Shown here piece by piece: positions 9,377-18,068 of a stretch of 64,000 nt of DNA. The stretch is taken from positions 1,006,501 through 1,070,500 of the forward strand of contig NZ_AP027370.1 of NCBI RefSeq assembly GCF_030296055.1, read 5' to 3'. This DNA comes from Hydrogenimonas cancrithermarum (GTDB lineage Bacteria; Campylobacterota; Campylobacteria; Campylobacterales; Hydrogenimonadaceae). A program made the translations under genes and the position numbers. A model generated the notes under the pieces. That model saw nothing but the letters and a program-made list of their open reading frames with translations. It did no database searches and was not told where the DNA came from. Positions within the stretch are counted from its first letter, which is position 1; each line of letters starts with the position of its first letter.

Positions 9377-10369
9377 ATGTTGGAGCCTGAAGCCCTCGAT
9401 CGGCTTGAAAGAGGCAAGAATCTGCTCGCCTTTTCGGCAGGCATCGATTCGACGGCGCTCTACCACCTCCTGAAAGCGGAAAAGATCCCTTTCGATATCG
9501 CACTCGTCAACTACAAAACACGCGGCCAAAGCGATGAAGAGCAAGCGTATGCCGAAAAACTCGCCGCACTCGACCGAAAAAGAGCCTTCACGCTGGTGCA
9601 GCCACTCTCGGGCGGCGATTTCGAGCGGCAGGCGCGCAGTGTCCGTTACGCCTTTTTCGAAAAACTCATGGAAGAACACGGCTACGACAACCTCATCACG
9701 GCCCACCAGCTCGACGACCTGCTCGAATGGGGATTGATGCAACTCTGCAAGGGGTGCGGGGTAGCCGAATTCGTGGGAATGCAACCGGTCGAGAAACGCC
9801 GGCACTATACGCTGGTCAGGCCGCTCCTTTTTACGCCGAAACAGAGACTTCTGAGTTACCTGAAAGAGCATGCCATACGCTACTTCATCGATGAAAGCAA
9901 CATCGACACCCGCTTCAGACGAAACCGCTTCAGACAGGAGGCCGCCGCCTTTTTGATGCGCGAATGCAGTGACGGAATCGCCCGCAGTTTCAGATACATG
10001 CTCGAAGACAAAGGAGCACTGCTTCCGGAACCGGCGATTCTCTTTCGACACCACGCGCTGACCCTTTTAACGCGCCCATTCGAAGATACGCAGGCCATTC
10101 GGCAGATCGATAGGGTATTGAAAGAGAACGGTTACATTCTCTCGAAAGCACAGAAAGATGAAATTCTCGAAAAAAAATCGGTCGTGGTCGGCGGAAAATG
10201 GGTTGTGGAACTGGAGTCGGAAAGAATCTGGATCGCCCCCCGAAGAGAGGCTATGATGCCCAAACCATTCAAAGAGAGGTGCAGAGTCGCGAAAATTCCA
10301 AAGAAGGTCCGTCCCTACCTCTTCGAAACCGATGGGCTGGACGCATTGCTCTCTTTTTTCTCCTCATAA
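9377..10369 (+). CDS. tilS: tRNA(Ile)-lysidine synthase TilS
   Basis: TilS converts C34 of the CAU-anticodon tRNA-Ile to lysidine with ATP and lysine, so that the tRNA reads AUA. The 330-residue protein has the PP-loop as SAGIDS (residues 20-25), one Gly replaced by Ala compared with the usual SGGxDS, and the ITAHQLDDLLE segment typical of this N-type ATPase. It is shorter than the E. coli enzyme, as in other Campylobacterota. It is the second gene after rimO. Its 3' end overlaps the convergent PilO-like gene by about 55 bp. Confidence 0.92.
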   Translation: MLEPEALDRLERGKNLLAFSAGIDSTALYHLLKAEKIPFDIALVNYKTRGQSDEEQAYAEKLAALDRKRAFTLVQPLSGGDFERQARSVRYAFFEKLMEEHGYDNLITAHQLDDLLEWGLMQLCKGCGVAEFVGMQPVEKRRHYTLVRPLLFTPKQRLLSYLKEHAIRYFIDESNIDTRFRRNRFRQEAAAFLMRECSDGIARSFRYMLEDKGALLPEPAILFRHHALTLLTRPFEDTQAIRQIDRVLKENGYILSKAQKDEILEKKSVVVGGKWVVELESERIWIAPRREAMMPKPFKERCRVAKIPKKVRPYLFETDGLDALLSFFSS

Positions 10370-10872
10370 ACGCGGATGCGGAAAACCCCTTCGATCTGAT
10401 CACCGCCATGCGCTTTGAAAGCGATGGGGAAATCGGCCTGAATAACGAAAGGGATCTCGGGGAGGGCATCCAGGAAGCGATAAAAGTTTTGAGGCGACTC
10501 CATTTTCGTCATGGCGTTGATCTCATAAATTTTGAACAGGGTATCGCTTATATTGATATCGACCGGTTTCAGTTCGATATGTAGAAAGTACTCTTTCGCT
10601 TTGGCGATGAATTTCCCTTCGTTCCAGCTGTTTTCAAAGGCTTCGATAACTTTTCGGTGTTTGCTTTTGAGCACTTTGAGACGGTCGTTGATCGTCTCGT
10701 AACCGTTCTGTGCATTCATGTAATAGGCTTTGGTCTCGATGTAGCTCTTGTTGACACGCTTGTAGCTTTTAACCGCCGGAATCACGAGAAGAAAGATGAG
10801 CAGAAAAAGCGTGACGAGATAGAGAAGTATCCACATCAGCATTCGGATAAGTCGAATCTCCTTCAAGCTCAC
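10315..10872 (-). CDS. PilO-like membrane protein
   Basis: The 185-residue protein has one N-terminal membrane segment (about residues 10-33), a coiled coil (about 35-75) and a small alpha/beta C-terminal domain. This is the layout of PilO/GspM-type inner-membrane platform proteins of type IV pilus and DNA-uptake systems. It is third in a minus-strand set with the PilM- and PilN-like genes; the start overlaps the upstream stop by 4 bp. Campylobacter has comparable Cts transformation proteins, but I cannot assign an exact orthologue. Confidence 0.7.
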   Translation of the reverse strand: MSLKEIRLIRMLMWILLYLVTLFLLIFLLVIPAVKSYKRVNKSYIETKAYYMNAQNGYETINDRLKVLKSKHRKVIEAFENSWNEGKFIAKAKEYFLHIELKPVDINISDTLFKIYEINAMTKMESPQNFYRFLDALPEIPFVIQADFPIAFKAHGGDQIEGVFRIRVYEEKKESNASSPSVSKR

Positions 10873-11396
10873 TCTTCCACCTCGCTTCCGGTTTCGATAC
10901 TGCCCTCATTGACCGAAACGAAACGCCACCAGCCGTTTTTCAACGGATAAAAAGTCGTCACATTCCTCTGAAAAACCGATTTGAGCGGAGCCAGAAGAAG
11001 GTAGTTGTAAACATCTTTGGAAGGCGTGACGCCGTAAAGAACCAAGCCGTTTCGGTCCAAAATCGCCTTTGTCAGCGTGATCTGATCGGGAACGAGATCG
11101 AAAAGATTCTGAATACTCTCTTTCAGCAATGTGTTGTTGGTGCTGATCGTTTCATATTTCCGAACCAGTTTTTCGATTCGTGCTATCTCTTTTTTGAACC
11201 TCGCACTATGGCTCTGCAACTGCCGGGTCCGCTCCTGCATCGACACGATCTCATGCTGCATCGAACGTTTCTTGAGCAGGATGAATGTGGAAAAACCGAG
11301 AATCAGCAGTAACGTTACAACGATGAAGATGGCCAGGATCCTGCTCTCGGGATCGATCCTGGGTTTCGGTTTGGGATGGATGAAACTGTACCGCAT
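10869..11396 (-). CDS. PilN-like membrane protein
   Basis: The protein is about 175 residues: a short Pro/Lys-rich cytoplasmic N-terminus (FIHPKPKPRIDPES) of the kind that binds PilM, a membrane helix (about 20-42), a coiled coil, and a C-terminal domain. This is PilN/GspL-like architecture. I take the ATG at 11394-11396, which almost abuts the PilM stop at 11398, because the longer frame adds 37 residues encoded in antiphase to pilM. It probably anchors the pilus or DNA-uptake platform with its neighbours. Confidence 0.7.
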   Translation of the reverse strand: MRYSFIHPKPKPRIDPESRILAIFIVVTLLLILGFSTFILLKKRSMQHEIVSMQERTRQLQSHSARFKKEIARIEKLVRKYETISTNNTLLKESIQNLFDLVPDQITLTKAILDRNGLVLYGVTPSKDVYNYLLLAPLKSVFQRNVTTFYPLKNGWWRFVSVNEGSIETGSEVEE

Positions 11397-11397
11397 G

Positions 11398-12351
11398 TTA
11401 ATTTCCCGTCTCTTCCGCGACGAGCTCCGCCATCGTCTCGATCGGATCGAATCTGTGCAGGCTCGCTTCCATAAAAAGTTCATCTCCGATATAGCGAACC
11501 AGGTCACTGCCCAGATCGTCCATATCGAAGATCGTCACCTTTTCGATAAACTCGTGGGGATATCTGTCATCGTGATAAAATTTTGCGATCGCATCTTTCA
11601 TCTCTTCGAAAAGATCGAGATTGTACTCGAGAAGTTCAAGCGCGGAGGCATCCTCGACACCACGCTCTTTCGGTTCGAGCTCCTCTTTGAACTCTCCCAG
11701 CATATCGACATCGCTGATGGGCTCGACATCTTCTCCGATCTCCTCGAGATCGAATGCGAGTTCTTCGAGCCCCTCGTCCTCCTCTTCCATCATCTCCTCC
11801 TTCACTTCACCATCCGCAACGAGAAGGACCTGGGCATACCACATTCTCTCTTCCGAGAAGACGGCGAGAAAAAGTGTACCGCTTTGGTGCAGCACAAAAA
11901 GCCCCGGGCGCGCTTCGAGCAGCGGCCGGCACCTCCGGTAGAGCAACACGAAGGGAGAGTAGAGAAAATCGAAATCGACACCTTCGAACTTCTTTTCGAA
12001 CCATTTCATCTCGACCAAAGAGGTGTAGGCGAGCCAGCTCTCATCGATACAAATGGAGTGGACGAGGGATGCATCGACACCGAAACGTTCGAACGAACTT
12101 TTCGAGCATGACGGAAGCGCTCCCTGGTTGATGGTATCGAGCATCGCGGAGACATAGATTTTGGGATAGGTACGACGGATCTCTTCGAGCCACTCTCCGA
12201 GTTCACGTTCCTTTCCGATCGCTATCGTCCTGCGCTCTTGAATGTCGACACCGCCTTCTTCGACATAACCGAACGCCGCTTCGATCTTCTCATCGTCCAG
12301 ATAGAAAAGAAGGGCCGTTTTCGGCCAGAAATAGCGTCGCAGTTTGCCCAC
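11398..12351 (-). CDS. PilM-like actin-fold protein of a pilus or transformation system
   Basis: The 317-residue soluble protein is followed directly by PilN- and PilO-like genes, which is the main reason for the PilM assignment; the actin-like ATPase motifs are not obvious. Residues about 175-235 form an acidic insert (EEMMEEEDEGLEE and similar) not usual in PilM. The start is GTG at 12351 with AAGGG six bases upstream. A TATAAT lies at 12388-12393. The role would be cytoplasmic support of a type IV pilus or competence pseudopilus. The family call is tentative. Confidence 0.55.
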   Translation of the reverse strand: MGKLRRYFWPKTALLFYLDDEKIEAAFGYVEEGGVDIQERRTIAIGKERELGEWLEEIRRTYPKIYVSAMLDTINQGALPSCSKSSFERFGVDASLVHSICIDESWLAYTSLVEMKWFEKKFEGVDFDFLYSPFVLLYRRCRPLLEARPGLFVLHQSGTLFLAVFSEERMWYAQVLLVADGEVKEEMMEEEDEGLEELAFDLEEIGEDVEPISDVDMLGEFKEELEPKERGVEDASALELLEYNLDLFEEMKDAIAKFYHDDRYPHEFIEKVTIFDMDDLGSDLVRYIGDELFMEASLHRFDPIETMAELVAEETGN

Positions 12352-12387
12352 ACCTTACCCTTACATGAAAAACTTGAATTATCTTGA

Positions 12388-12393
12388 ATTATA
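12388..12393 (-). promoter_or_regulatory. -10 element of the pilM-like operon
   Basis: TATAAT on the minus strand, 37 bp before the GTG start of the PilM-like gene. No clear -35 is visible. Confidence 0.5.
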
Positions 12394-12408
12394 ATAAACT
12401 ATTTTTGC

Positions 12409-12876
12409 TTAAGGATGCCTCTGAAACAACGAGCGATAGAGGTTCTGGAACTTTTCGTACATATCTCTTGCACGCTCCACCAACTCCTTCTCGGTCAATT
12501 TCGTCGGTGCGAGTTTCTCGTATCTCTCCATCATCACTTCGCACATCAATTTGATGCGCATACGGTCGGCATCGCTGATCGGAGGATGATCGGCGATCGT
12601 CTCGATCTGACGCAGGTACGCTTCACCCTCCCGGATATAGTCGATGAAGCGCTTCGCCACTTCCGTCTGGGTCATCACGGTAAAAGCCATGCGGTTGTAA
12701 CGGTCGAGTTCATACGCCTCTTTTGCCAGCGTGTAGGCCTCGTCGTACTCGCCCATCAGATAGTGCCACTTCGCTTCGAACGCCTTTTCATAAGAGGGGT
12801 TGGTCCATGCAAAGATCGCCATACCGGCCAGGAGCAAGAGCGCCAAAAGCGCATAAACCATTCTACTCGACTGCAT
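12409..12876 (-). CDS. small membrane-anchored protein, unknown function
   Basis: The protein is about 155 residues with one N-terminal membrane helix (about 7-25), then a helical region with a TPR-like hydrophobic pattern (YDEAYTLAKEAYELDRYNRMAFTVM). The ATG at 12876 lies inside the end of the upstream DUF374 gene (14 bp overlap), so the two are probably translationally coupled; the longer frame runs antiphase to that gene. It is last in the HP0268-miaB-DUF374 run. I do not recognise a named family. Confidence 0.7.
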   Translation of the reverse strand: MQSSRMVYALLALLLLAGMAIFAWTNPSYEKAFEAKWHYLMGEYDEAYTLAKEAYELDRYNRMAFTVMTQTEVAKRFIDYIREGEAYLRQIETIADHPPISDADRMRIKLMCEVMMERYEKLAPTKLTEKELVERARDMYEKFQNLYRSLFQRHP

Positions 12877-13492
12877 GTTCCAACATCCTTTCGCGCAACA
12901 TTTTCTTGGCGGCACCTTTGTCCATTCCGGTGACATCGATCGGCTCGGAGATATAGAAGTCGATCGCCGAAAAGGGTTTGGGAACGGTAAATCTGTCCCA
13001 GCTGCCCGCCTGCCAATACGTTTGGGGACGGACATTGACGATCACGATGGGAATGCCCGCTTTTTGCGCAATAACGACGGCACCATCGGAGACCGAATGG
13101 CGCGGACCTCTCGGACCGTCCGGGGTGATACCGACATGCTCGCCCTCTTCCTTCACCGCCTTGATGGCCGAAATGAGCGCTTTGACCGCCCCTTTGCGCG
13201 ATGAACCGCGGATCGTTTTCATTCCAAGCAACCGGGTCAGGCGCGCGACGATCTCACCGTCGAAATGGTCACTGATCATGATATTGAGTTTTCGAGAAGT
13301 TCCGAGTTTGGCGTAGATAAAAGGGGCCATCAGCAGTTCGCCATGCCAAAAGGCGATCACGACGGGTGAATCCGGAAATTCGCCCTTGAAGTGCCACCGC
13401 TTTCTGGCGGTGAGATACAAAAACCACATAAGCGTCCAAATAAGAGGCGGGAGGGTCCAAAGCGCGAGCGCCCTTGCGAACCGCTTACGCAA
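12863..13492 (-). CDS. DUF374 lysophospholipid-acyltransferase-like protein
   Basis: The 209-residue protein has an N-terminal membrane segment and acyltransferase motifs: AFWHGELL near residue 48, where the usual HxxxxD appears to be replaced by a WHGE form typical of DUF374, and [12 protein letters not shown] near 122-133. The family is related to lipid A and phospholipid acyltransferases and is thought to act at the inner membrane; the substrate is not known. H. pylori has the same neighbour order (HP0268, HP0269 miaB, HP0270 DUF374, from memory). Its start overlaps the miaB stop by 8 bp. Confidence 0.85.
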   Translation of the reverse strand: MRKRFARALALWTLPPLIWTLMWFLYLTARKRWHFKGEFPDSPVVIAFWHGELLMAPFIYAKLGTSRKLNIMISDHFDGEIVARLTRLLGMKTIRGSSRKGAVKALISAIKAVKEEGEHVGITPDGPRGPRHSVSDGAVVIAQKAGIPIVIVNVRPQTYWQAGSWDRFTVPKPFSAIDFYISEPIDVTGMDKGAAKKMLRERMLEHAVE

Positions 13493-14786
13493 CCACCACT
13501 CCCTGGCTCGAGAGGCGGTTCGTTTCGGTGATCTTCACCGGAACGATTCGGCCAAGAAGCTCTTCGCTCCCTTCCACCTGAACAAGCCAGTTGTTATCCG
13601 TACGCCCCGCCACTTTTCCGCCGGGACGCAACTCTTCGAAGTAGACTTCATAGACTTTGCCGATGCGTCCGCTTTTCATCTCGTCGAGCATTTCGTTGTG
13701 GCGTGCCTGAAGACGTGCCAGACGCTCCGAACCGACCTCGTCGGGTACCTGGCCTTCGTAATCTTTCGCCGGTGTCAAAGGCCTCGGAGAGTATTTGAAG
13801 CTGAAGATCTGCTCGAACCGAACCTGTTCGATCACATCCATCGTATCTTCGAAATCCTCGTCGCTTTCGCCCGGAAACGCGACGATGATGTCGGTACTGA
13901 TCGAAACGTCGGGGACCATGGCCCGCAGTTTCGCCGCACGGTCGAGAAACCACTCTTTCGTGTAGCCGCGCTTCATCGCCTTGAGAATGCGCGACGAACC
14001 GCTCTGAAGCGGCATATGCATCGATTTACAGATCTTGGGGTTGCGGGCGAACTCTTCGAGAAACTCGTCGTCCATATGCAGCGGGTGCGGCGACGTGAAG
14101 CGAATGCGCTCCACCTCCTCGATCTCGCTGATGCGGCGCAGCAGGTCGGTAAAATTCATCTTCGGATGCTCGCCGCTGAAACGCCGGCCGTAATTGTTGA
14201 CGTTTTGGCCCAGCAGAAAGATCTCTTTGGCGCCGCTTTGCGCCGCTTTGCGCGCCTCTTGAACGAGCAGATCGGCCGGGATGGAGACTTCGTCGCCGCG
14301 CGTATGCGGAACGATGCAGAAGGTACACTGCTTGTCGCATCCGATCGAAATGTTGACGTATGCCTTGAAAGGCGAACTTCGAAACTCGCCGAACGCATAC
14401 TGGCTTTCATCGTAATCGATATCGACTTCGACCGCTTTTGGGGTGTGCAGCACTTGGGTGATCTTGCTGACGTTCCTCGCCCCCAGAACGAAATCGACAA
14501 ACGGCGCACGCTTGATGATCTCTTCGCCCAGATGGCTCGCCGTACAGCCGCAGACACCGATTTTCGCACCCTCTTTCTTGCGCTTGTTGAAAACTCCAAT
14601 TTCGCTGAAAAGCTTGTTGACCGGTTTTTCGCGCACGCTGCAGGTATTGATGAGAATGAGGTCCGCCTCTTCGAGCCTGTCGGTTGCCTCATACCCCTCT
14701 TTTCGTGTCAGTTCGGCGATCATATGCTCGCTGTCACGCACATTCATCGCGCATCCGAGCGTCTCGATATAAAACTTTTTACCCAT
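13485..14786 (-). CDS. miaB: tRNA-2-methylthio-N6-dimethylallyladenosine synthase MiaB
   Basis: MiaB methylthiolates i6A37 of tRNAs that read codons beginning with U. The 433-residue protein has N-terminal cluster cysteines at 12, 49 and 79/81 (LGCAMN, NTCS, VCGC), the radical SAM motif CDKQCTFC at 150/154/157, and a C-terminal TRAM domain. The ATG at 14786 gives the conserved start [12 protein letters not shown]; the longer frame is antiphase to the HP0268-like gene. It lies 16 bp after that gene and overlaps DUF374. Confidence 0.96.
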   Translation of the reverse strand: MGKKFYIETLGCAMNVRDSEHMIAELTRKEGYEATDRLEEADLILINTCSVREKPVNKLFSEIGVFNKRKKEGAKIGVCGCTASHLGEEIIKRAPFVDFVLGARNVSKITQVLHTPKAVEVDIDYDESQYAFGEFRSSPFKAYVNISIGCDKQCTFCIVPHTRGDEVSIPADLLVQEARKAAQSGAKEIFLLGQNVNNYGRRFSGEHPKMNFTDLLRRISEIEEVERIRFTSPHPLHMDDEFLEEFARNPKICKSMHMPLQSGSSRILKAMKRGYTKEWFLDRAAKLRAMVPDVSISTDIIVAFPGESDEDFEDTMDVIEQVRFEQIFSFKYSPRPLTPAKDYEGQVPDEVGSERLARLQARHNEMLDEMKSGRIGKVYEVYFEELRPGGKVAGRTDNNWLVQVEGSEELLGRIVPVKITETNRLSSQGVVVA

Positions 14787-14802
14787 AAACCGATTCTCCC
14801 GC

Positions 14803-15051
14803 TTACGCCAGGATATGCACCTCGTAAAGGTAGTCGTTCTCGTCCAGTCCGTAACGGATCTCCCGGAAGTAGACACTGTAGCCCTTCTCTTCGAAATGCT
14901 CCACCATCTCCATGAGATCTTTATGGGAGTTTTCGCGGTCGAAATAGAAAATCTTCTGGCCATCTTTTTCGAGTTCTTTTTCGATCTTCTCGACGCTGAT
15001 CGTTTTCGGTTTTGCATTCAGTTCGGTACGTGCCGCTTTCAGTTCCATCAT
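14803..15051 (-). CDS. HP0268-family protein
   Basis: The 82-residue protein has conserved blocks ([37 protein letters not shown]) that match H. pylori HP0268 as I remember it. That protein has a small Smr-like fold and reported nicking and RNase activity; activity here is inference. It sits directly upstream of miaB, as in H. pylori. A TTGATA-N5-TATCAA inverted repeat at 15079-15095 lies just before the start. Confidence 0.85.
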   Translation of the reverse strand: MMELKAARTELNAKPKTISVEKIEKELEKDGQKIFYFDRENSHKDLMEMVEHFEEKGYSVYFREIRYGLDENDYLYEVHILA

Positions 15052-15078
15052 CTATCCTCATCTTTTTTGCGTAATTTA

Positions 15079-15095
15079 TTGATATATTGTATCAA
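15079..15095. promoter_or_regulatory. inverted repeat in the HP0268/nusA divergent region
   Basis: TTGATA, five bases, TATCAA forms a 6-bp inverted repeat 28-44 bp upstream of the HP0268-family start. It could be an operator. It includes a plausible minus-strand -10 (TACAAT). Confidence 0.4.
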
Positions 15096-15137
15096 AACAA
15101 AGGTAAAGCCTTTATAAATGTTAAAGATTGCTTTCAG

Positions 15138-15143
15138 TATAAT
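15138..15143 (+). promoter_or_regulatory. -10 element for nusA
   Basis: TATAAT lies 78 bp before the nusA ATG, followed by an AAGGA ribosome binding site at about 15205. No good -35 is visible. Confidence 0.55.
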
Positions 15144-15220
15144 TGGATCCCTAAAAACAGGCTGCACACTTCTACTGCACAAAAAATCAATCACGAAAAT
15201 TTAAAAGGAACTGTTGACGG

Positions 15221-16342
15221 ATGGAAAAAATTATCGATATTATCGACTCTATTGCCCATGAAAAGGGCCTGCCGCCCGAATCTGCCAAAGAGGCGTTCAA
15301 AACGGCGGTGATTCAGACCGCGAAACGTGTCATCTGCGAAAACTGCGACTTCGAAGTCGAAATCGACGAAAAGCACAAGCACTACAACCTTTATCAAAAG
15401 ATCACGGTCGTAGAAAACGGCGACCCGAGACTGGTCGATGAACCGGACAAATACATCTCCCTCGAAGAAGCCAAAGAACTCGACCCGGACGTCGAACTTG
15501 GAGACGAACTGACAAGCGAAGTGAATCTCGAAGATTACGGACGCAGCGCCGCAGCGGCTCTCTATCACGAGATCGAGTATCACATTCAACGCTTCGTCGA
15601 AGAGCAGATGTTCAACAAATACAAAGCGATGATCGGCACGATCGTCAACGGCCCGGTCACGCGCGTCGACAGCGAGCAGAACACCTATATCGAGATCGAC
15701 GAAGTTCGGGCGGTACTGCCCAAGCGTAACCGCATCAAGGGCGAATCGTTCCGCGTCGGCGACACGATCAAAGGCATTTTGCGCTACGTCGGCATCGACA
15801 AAAAGTTCGGTATCCACCTCGAGATCTCCCGAACCATGCCGAAATTTCTCGAAGAGCTGCTGCGCCAGGAGGTCCCGGAGATCGCCGACGGCCTGGTCGT
15901 CATCGAAAAGTCGGCACGAATACCCGGCGAGCGGGCCAAAGTGGCACTTACCGCCACCAGCCCGCGTGTCGACCCTGTCGGTGCCACCGTTGGCGTACGC
16001 GGCGTGCGCATCAATGCCGTCAGCCAGGAGCTGCATGGTGAAAACATCGACTGCATCGAATACTCTCCGATTCCGGAGATCTTCGTCGCCAGAGCGCTCA
16101 GTCCCGCCATCATCAGCAGCGTCAAGATCGAAGAAGACAAAGCGATCGTCACGCTGCCGAGCGACCAGAAGTCCAAAGCGATCGGCAAGAGCGGCATCAA
16201 CATCCGTCTCGCATCGATGCTGACCGGCTACCAGATCGAACTCAACGAGATCGCTTCGACGTCGGCACCATCTGCAGAAGGCGGTACCGAAGAGGAAGCC
16301 CAAATCAACCCGGACGCACTCAAAGCACTCTTCGGGGAGTAG
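15221..16342 (+). CDS. nusA: transcription termination/antitermination factor NusA
   Basis: NusA binds RNA polymerase and modulates pausing, termination and rRNA antitermination. The 373-residue protein has the N-terminal polymerase-binding domain (1 to about 125), an S1 domain (about 130-195), and two KH domains (about 200-345) with IGKSGINIRLASMLTGY in KH2. It lacks the C-terminal acidic repeats of the E. coli protein, as in other Campylobacterota. Its stop codon lies inside the first unit of a 7-bp tandem repeat at 16337-16390. Confidence 0.96.
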   Translation: MEKIIDIIDSIAHEKGLPPESAKEAFKTAVIQTAKRVICENCDFEVEIDEKHKHYNLYQKITVVENGDPRLVDEPDKYISLEEAKELDPDVELGDELTSEVNLEDYGRSAAAALYHEIEYHIQRFVEEQMFNKYKAMIGTIVNGPVTRVDSEQNTYIEIDEVRAVLPKRNRIKGESFRVGDTIKGILRYVGIDKKFGIHLEISRTMPKFLEELLRQEVPEIADGLVVIEKSARIPGERAKVALTATSPRVDPVGATVGVRGVRINAVSQELHGENIDCIEYSPIPEIFVARALSPAIISSVKIEEDKAIVTLPSDQKSKAIGKSGINIRLASMLTGYQIELNEIASTSAPSAEGGTEEEAQINPDALKALFGE

Positions 16343-16538
16343 TGAGTAGTGAGTAGTGAGTAGTGAGTAGTGAGTAGTGAGTAGTGAGTAACGGTAGCCT
16401 TTGGCTACCGGTTTGTCAAGATTTTGCTAAAAACCGTTTTTCACGCTTCCATCTTCCATCTTCCATCTTCCATCTTCCATCTTCCATCTTCCATCTTCCA
16501 TCTTCCATCTTCCATCTTCCATCTTCCATCTTCCATCA
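16337..16538. repeat. heptad-hairpin-heptad element A (nusA/dppB gap)
   Basis: The whole gap between convergent nusA and the ABC permease gene is one structured element. It holds GAGTAGT repeated 7.7 times (16337-16390), a perfect 8-bp hairpin CGGTAGCC-TTT-GGCTACCG (16392-16410), a 36-bp linker, then TTCCATC repeated 13 times (16447-16537). The second array is purine-rich on the opposite strand, so the two 7-bp arrays face each other across the hairpin. Both flanking stop codons (16340-16342 and 16536-16538) are made of or touch repeat sequence. Elements at 20251, 32235 and 60436 have the same plan. Confidence 0.9.
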
Positions 16539-17495
16539 TCCCCTCTTCGCATACGGATTGAGTCTCCAAAGTGCCAAATCGGCCAGAACGTTTCCGAGCA
16601 GCGTCAGAAATGCCGTAATGATCAAAATCCCCATAATCACCGGATAATCCCGGCTCAGTGCCGACTGATAGAAAAGCAGCCCCATCCCGTTGATCGAGAA
16701 GATCGATTCGATGATGACGCTGCCGCCGATAAGCCCCGGCAAAGAAAGACCGAGGATCGTGACAATCGAAGGCATGAGATTCGGCATGATAAACCGCTTT
16801 CGGATATTTTTGTCGTCGATGCCTCGGGCCTTGGCGAAAAAGATGTAATCGCTTTTCAAAATCTCCAGCGTCAAAGATCTCACATACATCGTCAAACCGC
16901 CGATCCCTCCAAAGACCATGACGAAGATGGGGATGGCGAGGTGCCATGCGTAGTCGAACCACTTCATCAGACCCTCTTTGGGTTCGATACTCTGCAACCC
17001 GCTGATGGGAAACCAACCGAGCTTGAGGGAGAGAAAGAGAATGAGCAGAAGTGCGAGGTAGAAAGAGGGCATCGCGAAACTGACCAAAGAGAGCTGTTTG
17101 ATGGCTCTGTCCGCCGGACTCTGCGCTTTCAGCGCCGCCTTGATACCAAGACGAAGCGAAATGAAAAAAATGAACAGCATGGAAACGATATTCATCGTCA
17201 AGGTTATGGGAATGCGCGAAGCGATCTCGCTGCTGACACTGTTGCCACTGGCGAACGAGAGGCCGAAATCGAGATGCAGCAGCGCCCAGACCCAGCGGAC
17301 ATACTGCTCCCACAGCGGCCTGTCGAGGCCGTAGATCGCCTTCAGATGCTCGATCGACTCTTTGGTGATGTTGGGGTTGAGCTCTCCTGCCGCGAAAAAA
17401 CTGTTAGGCGCGGCGTGTATGGCGAGAAATGAGATGAGCGAAATGAGCCCGAGCATCCCGCCGATGTAAAGGAGTTTACGGATGAAAAGAGACAT
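16536..17495 (-). CDS. oligopeptide/dipeptide-type ABC transporter permease (DppB/OppB family)
   Basis: The 319-residue protein has six predicted membrane segments, the N-terminal segment and periplasmic loop usual for DppB/OppB permeases, and a cytoplasmic EAA-type loop (TLEILKSDYIFFAKARGIDDKNI). It would form a channel with a second permease and two ATPases for peptides or a similar solute. None of those partners is in the window: the gene follows a small secreted protein and ends at element A. The substrate is unknown. Confidence 0.85.
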   Translation of the reverse strand: MSLFIRKLLYIGGMLGLISLISFLAIHAAPNSFFAAGELNPNITKESIEHLKAIYGLDRPLWEQYVRWVWALLHLDFGLSFASGNSVSSEIASRIPITLTMNIVSMLFIFFISLRLGIKAALKAQSPADRAIKQLSLVSFAMPSFYLALLLILFLSLKLGWFPISGLQSIEPKEGLMKWFDYAWHLAIPIFVMVFGGIGGLTMYVRSLTLEILKSDYIFFAKARGIDDKNIRKRFIMPNLMPSIVTILGLSLPGLIGGSVIIESIFSINGMGLLFYQSALSRDYPVIMGILIITAFLTLLGNVLADLALWRLNPYAKRG

Positions 17496-17502
17496 CGTGC
17501 CC

Positions 17503-17967
17503 TTACTGCACTTTGTGAAGTGTTACGGGAAATGTTTCCGACCGGTCGAGAAGCGTTGCATGATCTTTGGAAAGTTTCAGATATCGTGTAAATCCACCGA
17601 CCGAAAAGAAGCCCATTTTCGTCGTTTCACCGGCGTTGAGATGGAATCTCAATGTATCGGGCTCGATATTTTCGATTTTGAAAGATTCTGTTTTCGATTT
17701 CCCATCTTTTGTGAAAGTGACCCTGTTGCCCTGGAAACAATAGGCAATCTTCCCATCTTTCGAGCTCCATTTGCCCTGTAACGCCTTGATGATCTTTTCC
17801 GCAAGGGGGCTTACCTTGGTCGCATCGACAGCGTTTTCCGGAATGATTTCCACTTTTTCCCATGTCCCGTCATCTTTCAAAATGATTTTGGTACCGTCTT
17901 TCAGTGTGGCGTATTGGCTTGCGAGTAATGGCAGCGAAGTTAGAAGAAGTAAAAACAGCCTTTTCAC
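17503..17967 (-). CDS. secreted protein, DUF3157-like
   Basis: The 154-residue protein has a signal peptide (MKRLFLLLLTSLPLLA) and a first segment, ATLKDGTKIILKDDGTWE, like DUF3157-type periplasmic proteins. The rest is a small beta-rich domain (KWSSKDGKIAYCFQGNRVTF) with no catalytic motif I recognise. It ends 7 bp before the ABC permease start, so they may share a transcript. The function is unknown. Confidence 0.6.
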   Translation of the reverse strand: MKRLFLLLLTSLPLLASQYATLKDGTKIILKDDGTWEKVEIIPENAVDATKVSPLAEKIIKALQGKWSSKDGKIAYCFQGNRVTFTKDGKSKTESFKIENIEPDTLRFHLNAGETTKMGFFSVGGFTRYLKLSKDHATLLDRSETFPVTLHKVQ

Positions 17968-18017
17968 GATCTCTCCTTTTTTCGAGGATTATAGCAAAAT
18001 CGCGAAAACTTTGGCAT

Positions 18018-18042
18018 AAAAAAAGCCCGCCCGAAGGCAGGC
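18018..18042 (-). terminator. intrinsic terminator of the porin gene
   Basis: On the minus strand a 7-bp stem GCCTGCC-TTCG-GGCGGGC (one GU pair) is followed by seven T, 27 bp after the porin stop codon. Confidence 0.9.
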
Positions 18043-18068
18043 AGGTTTTAAAGCTAATATACTTTAAA

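Noticed and set aside
8023-9444. A 473-codon minus-strand frame opposite rimO
   Set aside because: It is a shadow of a GC-rich gene. The product has no recognisable motif, whereas the plus strand encodes a complete RimO.
13386-14915. A 509-codon plus-strand frame opposite miaB
   Set aside because: It is antisense to a complete MiaB with all cluster cysteines, and is rich in Arg and His as shadows are.
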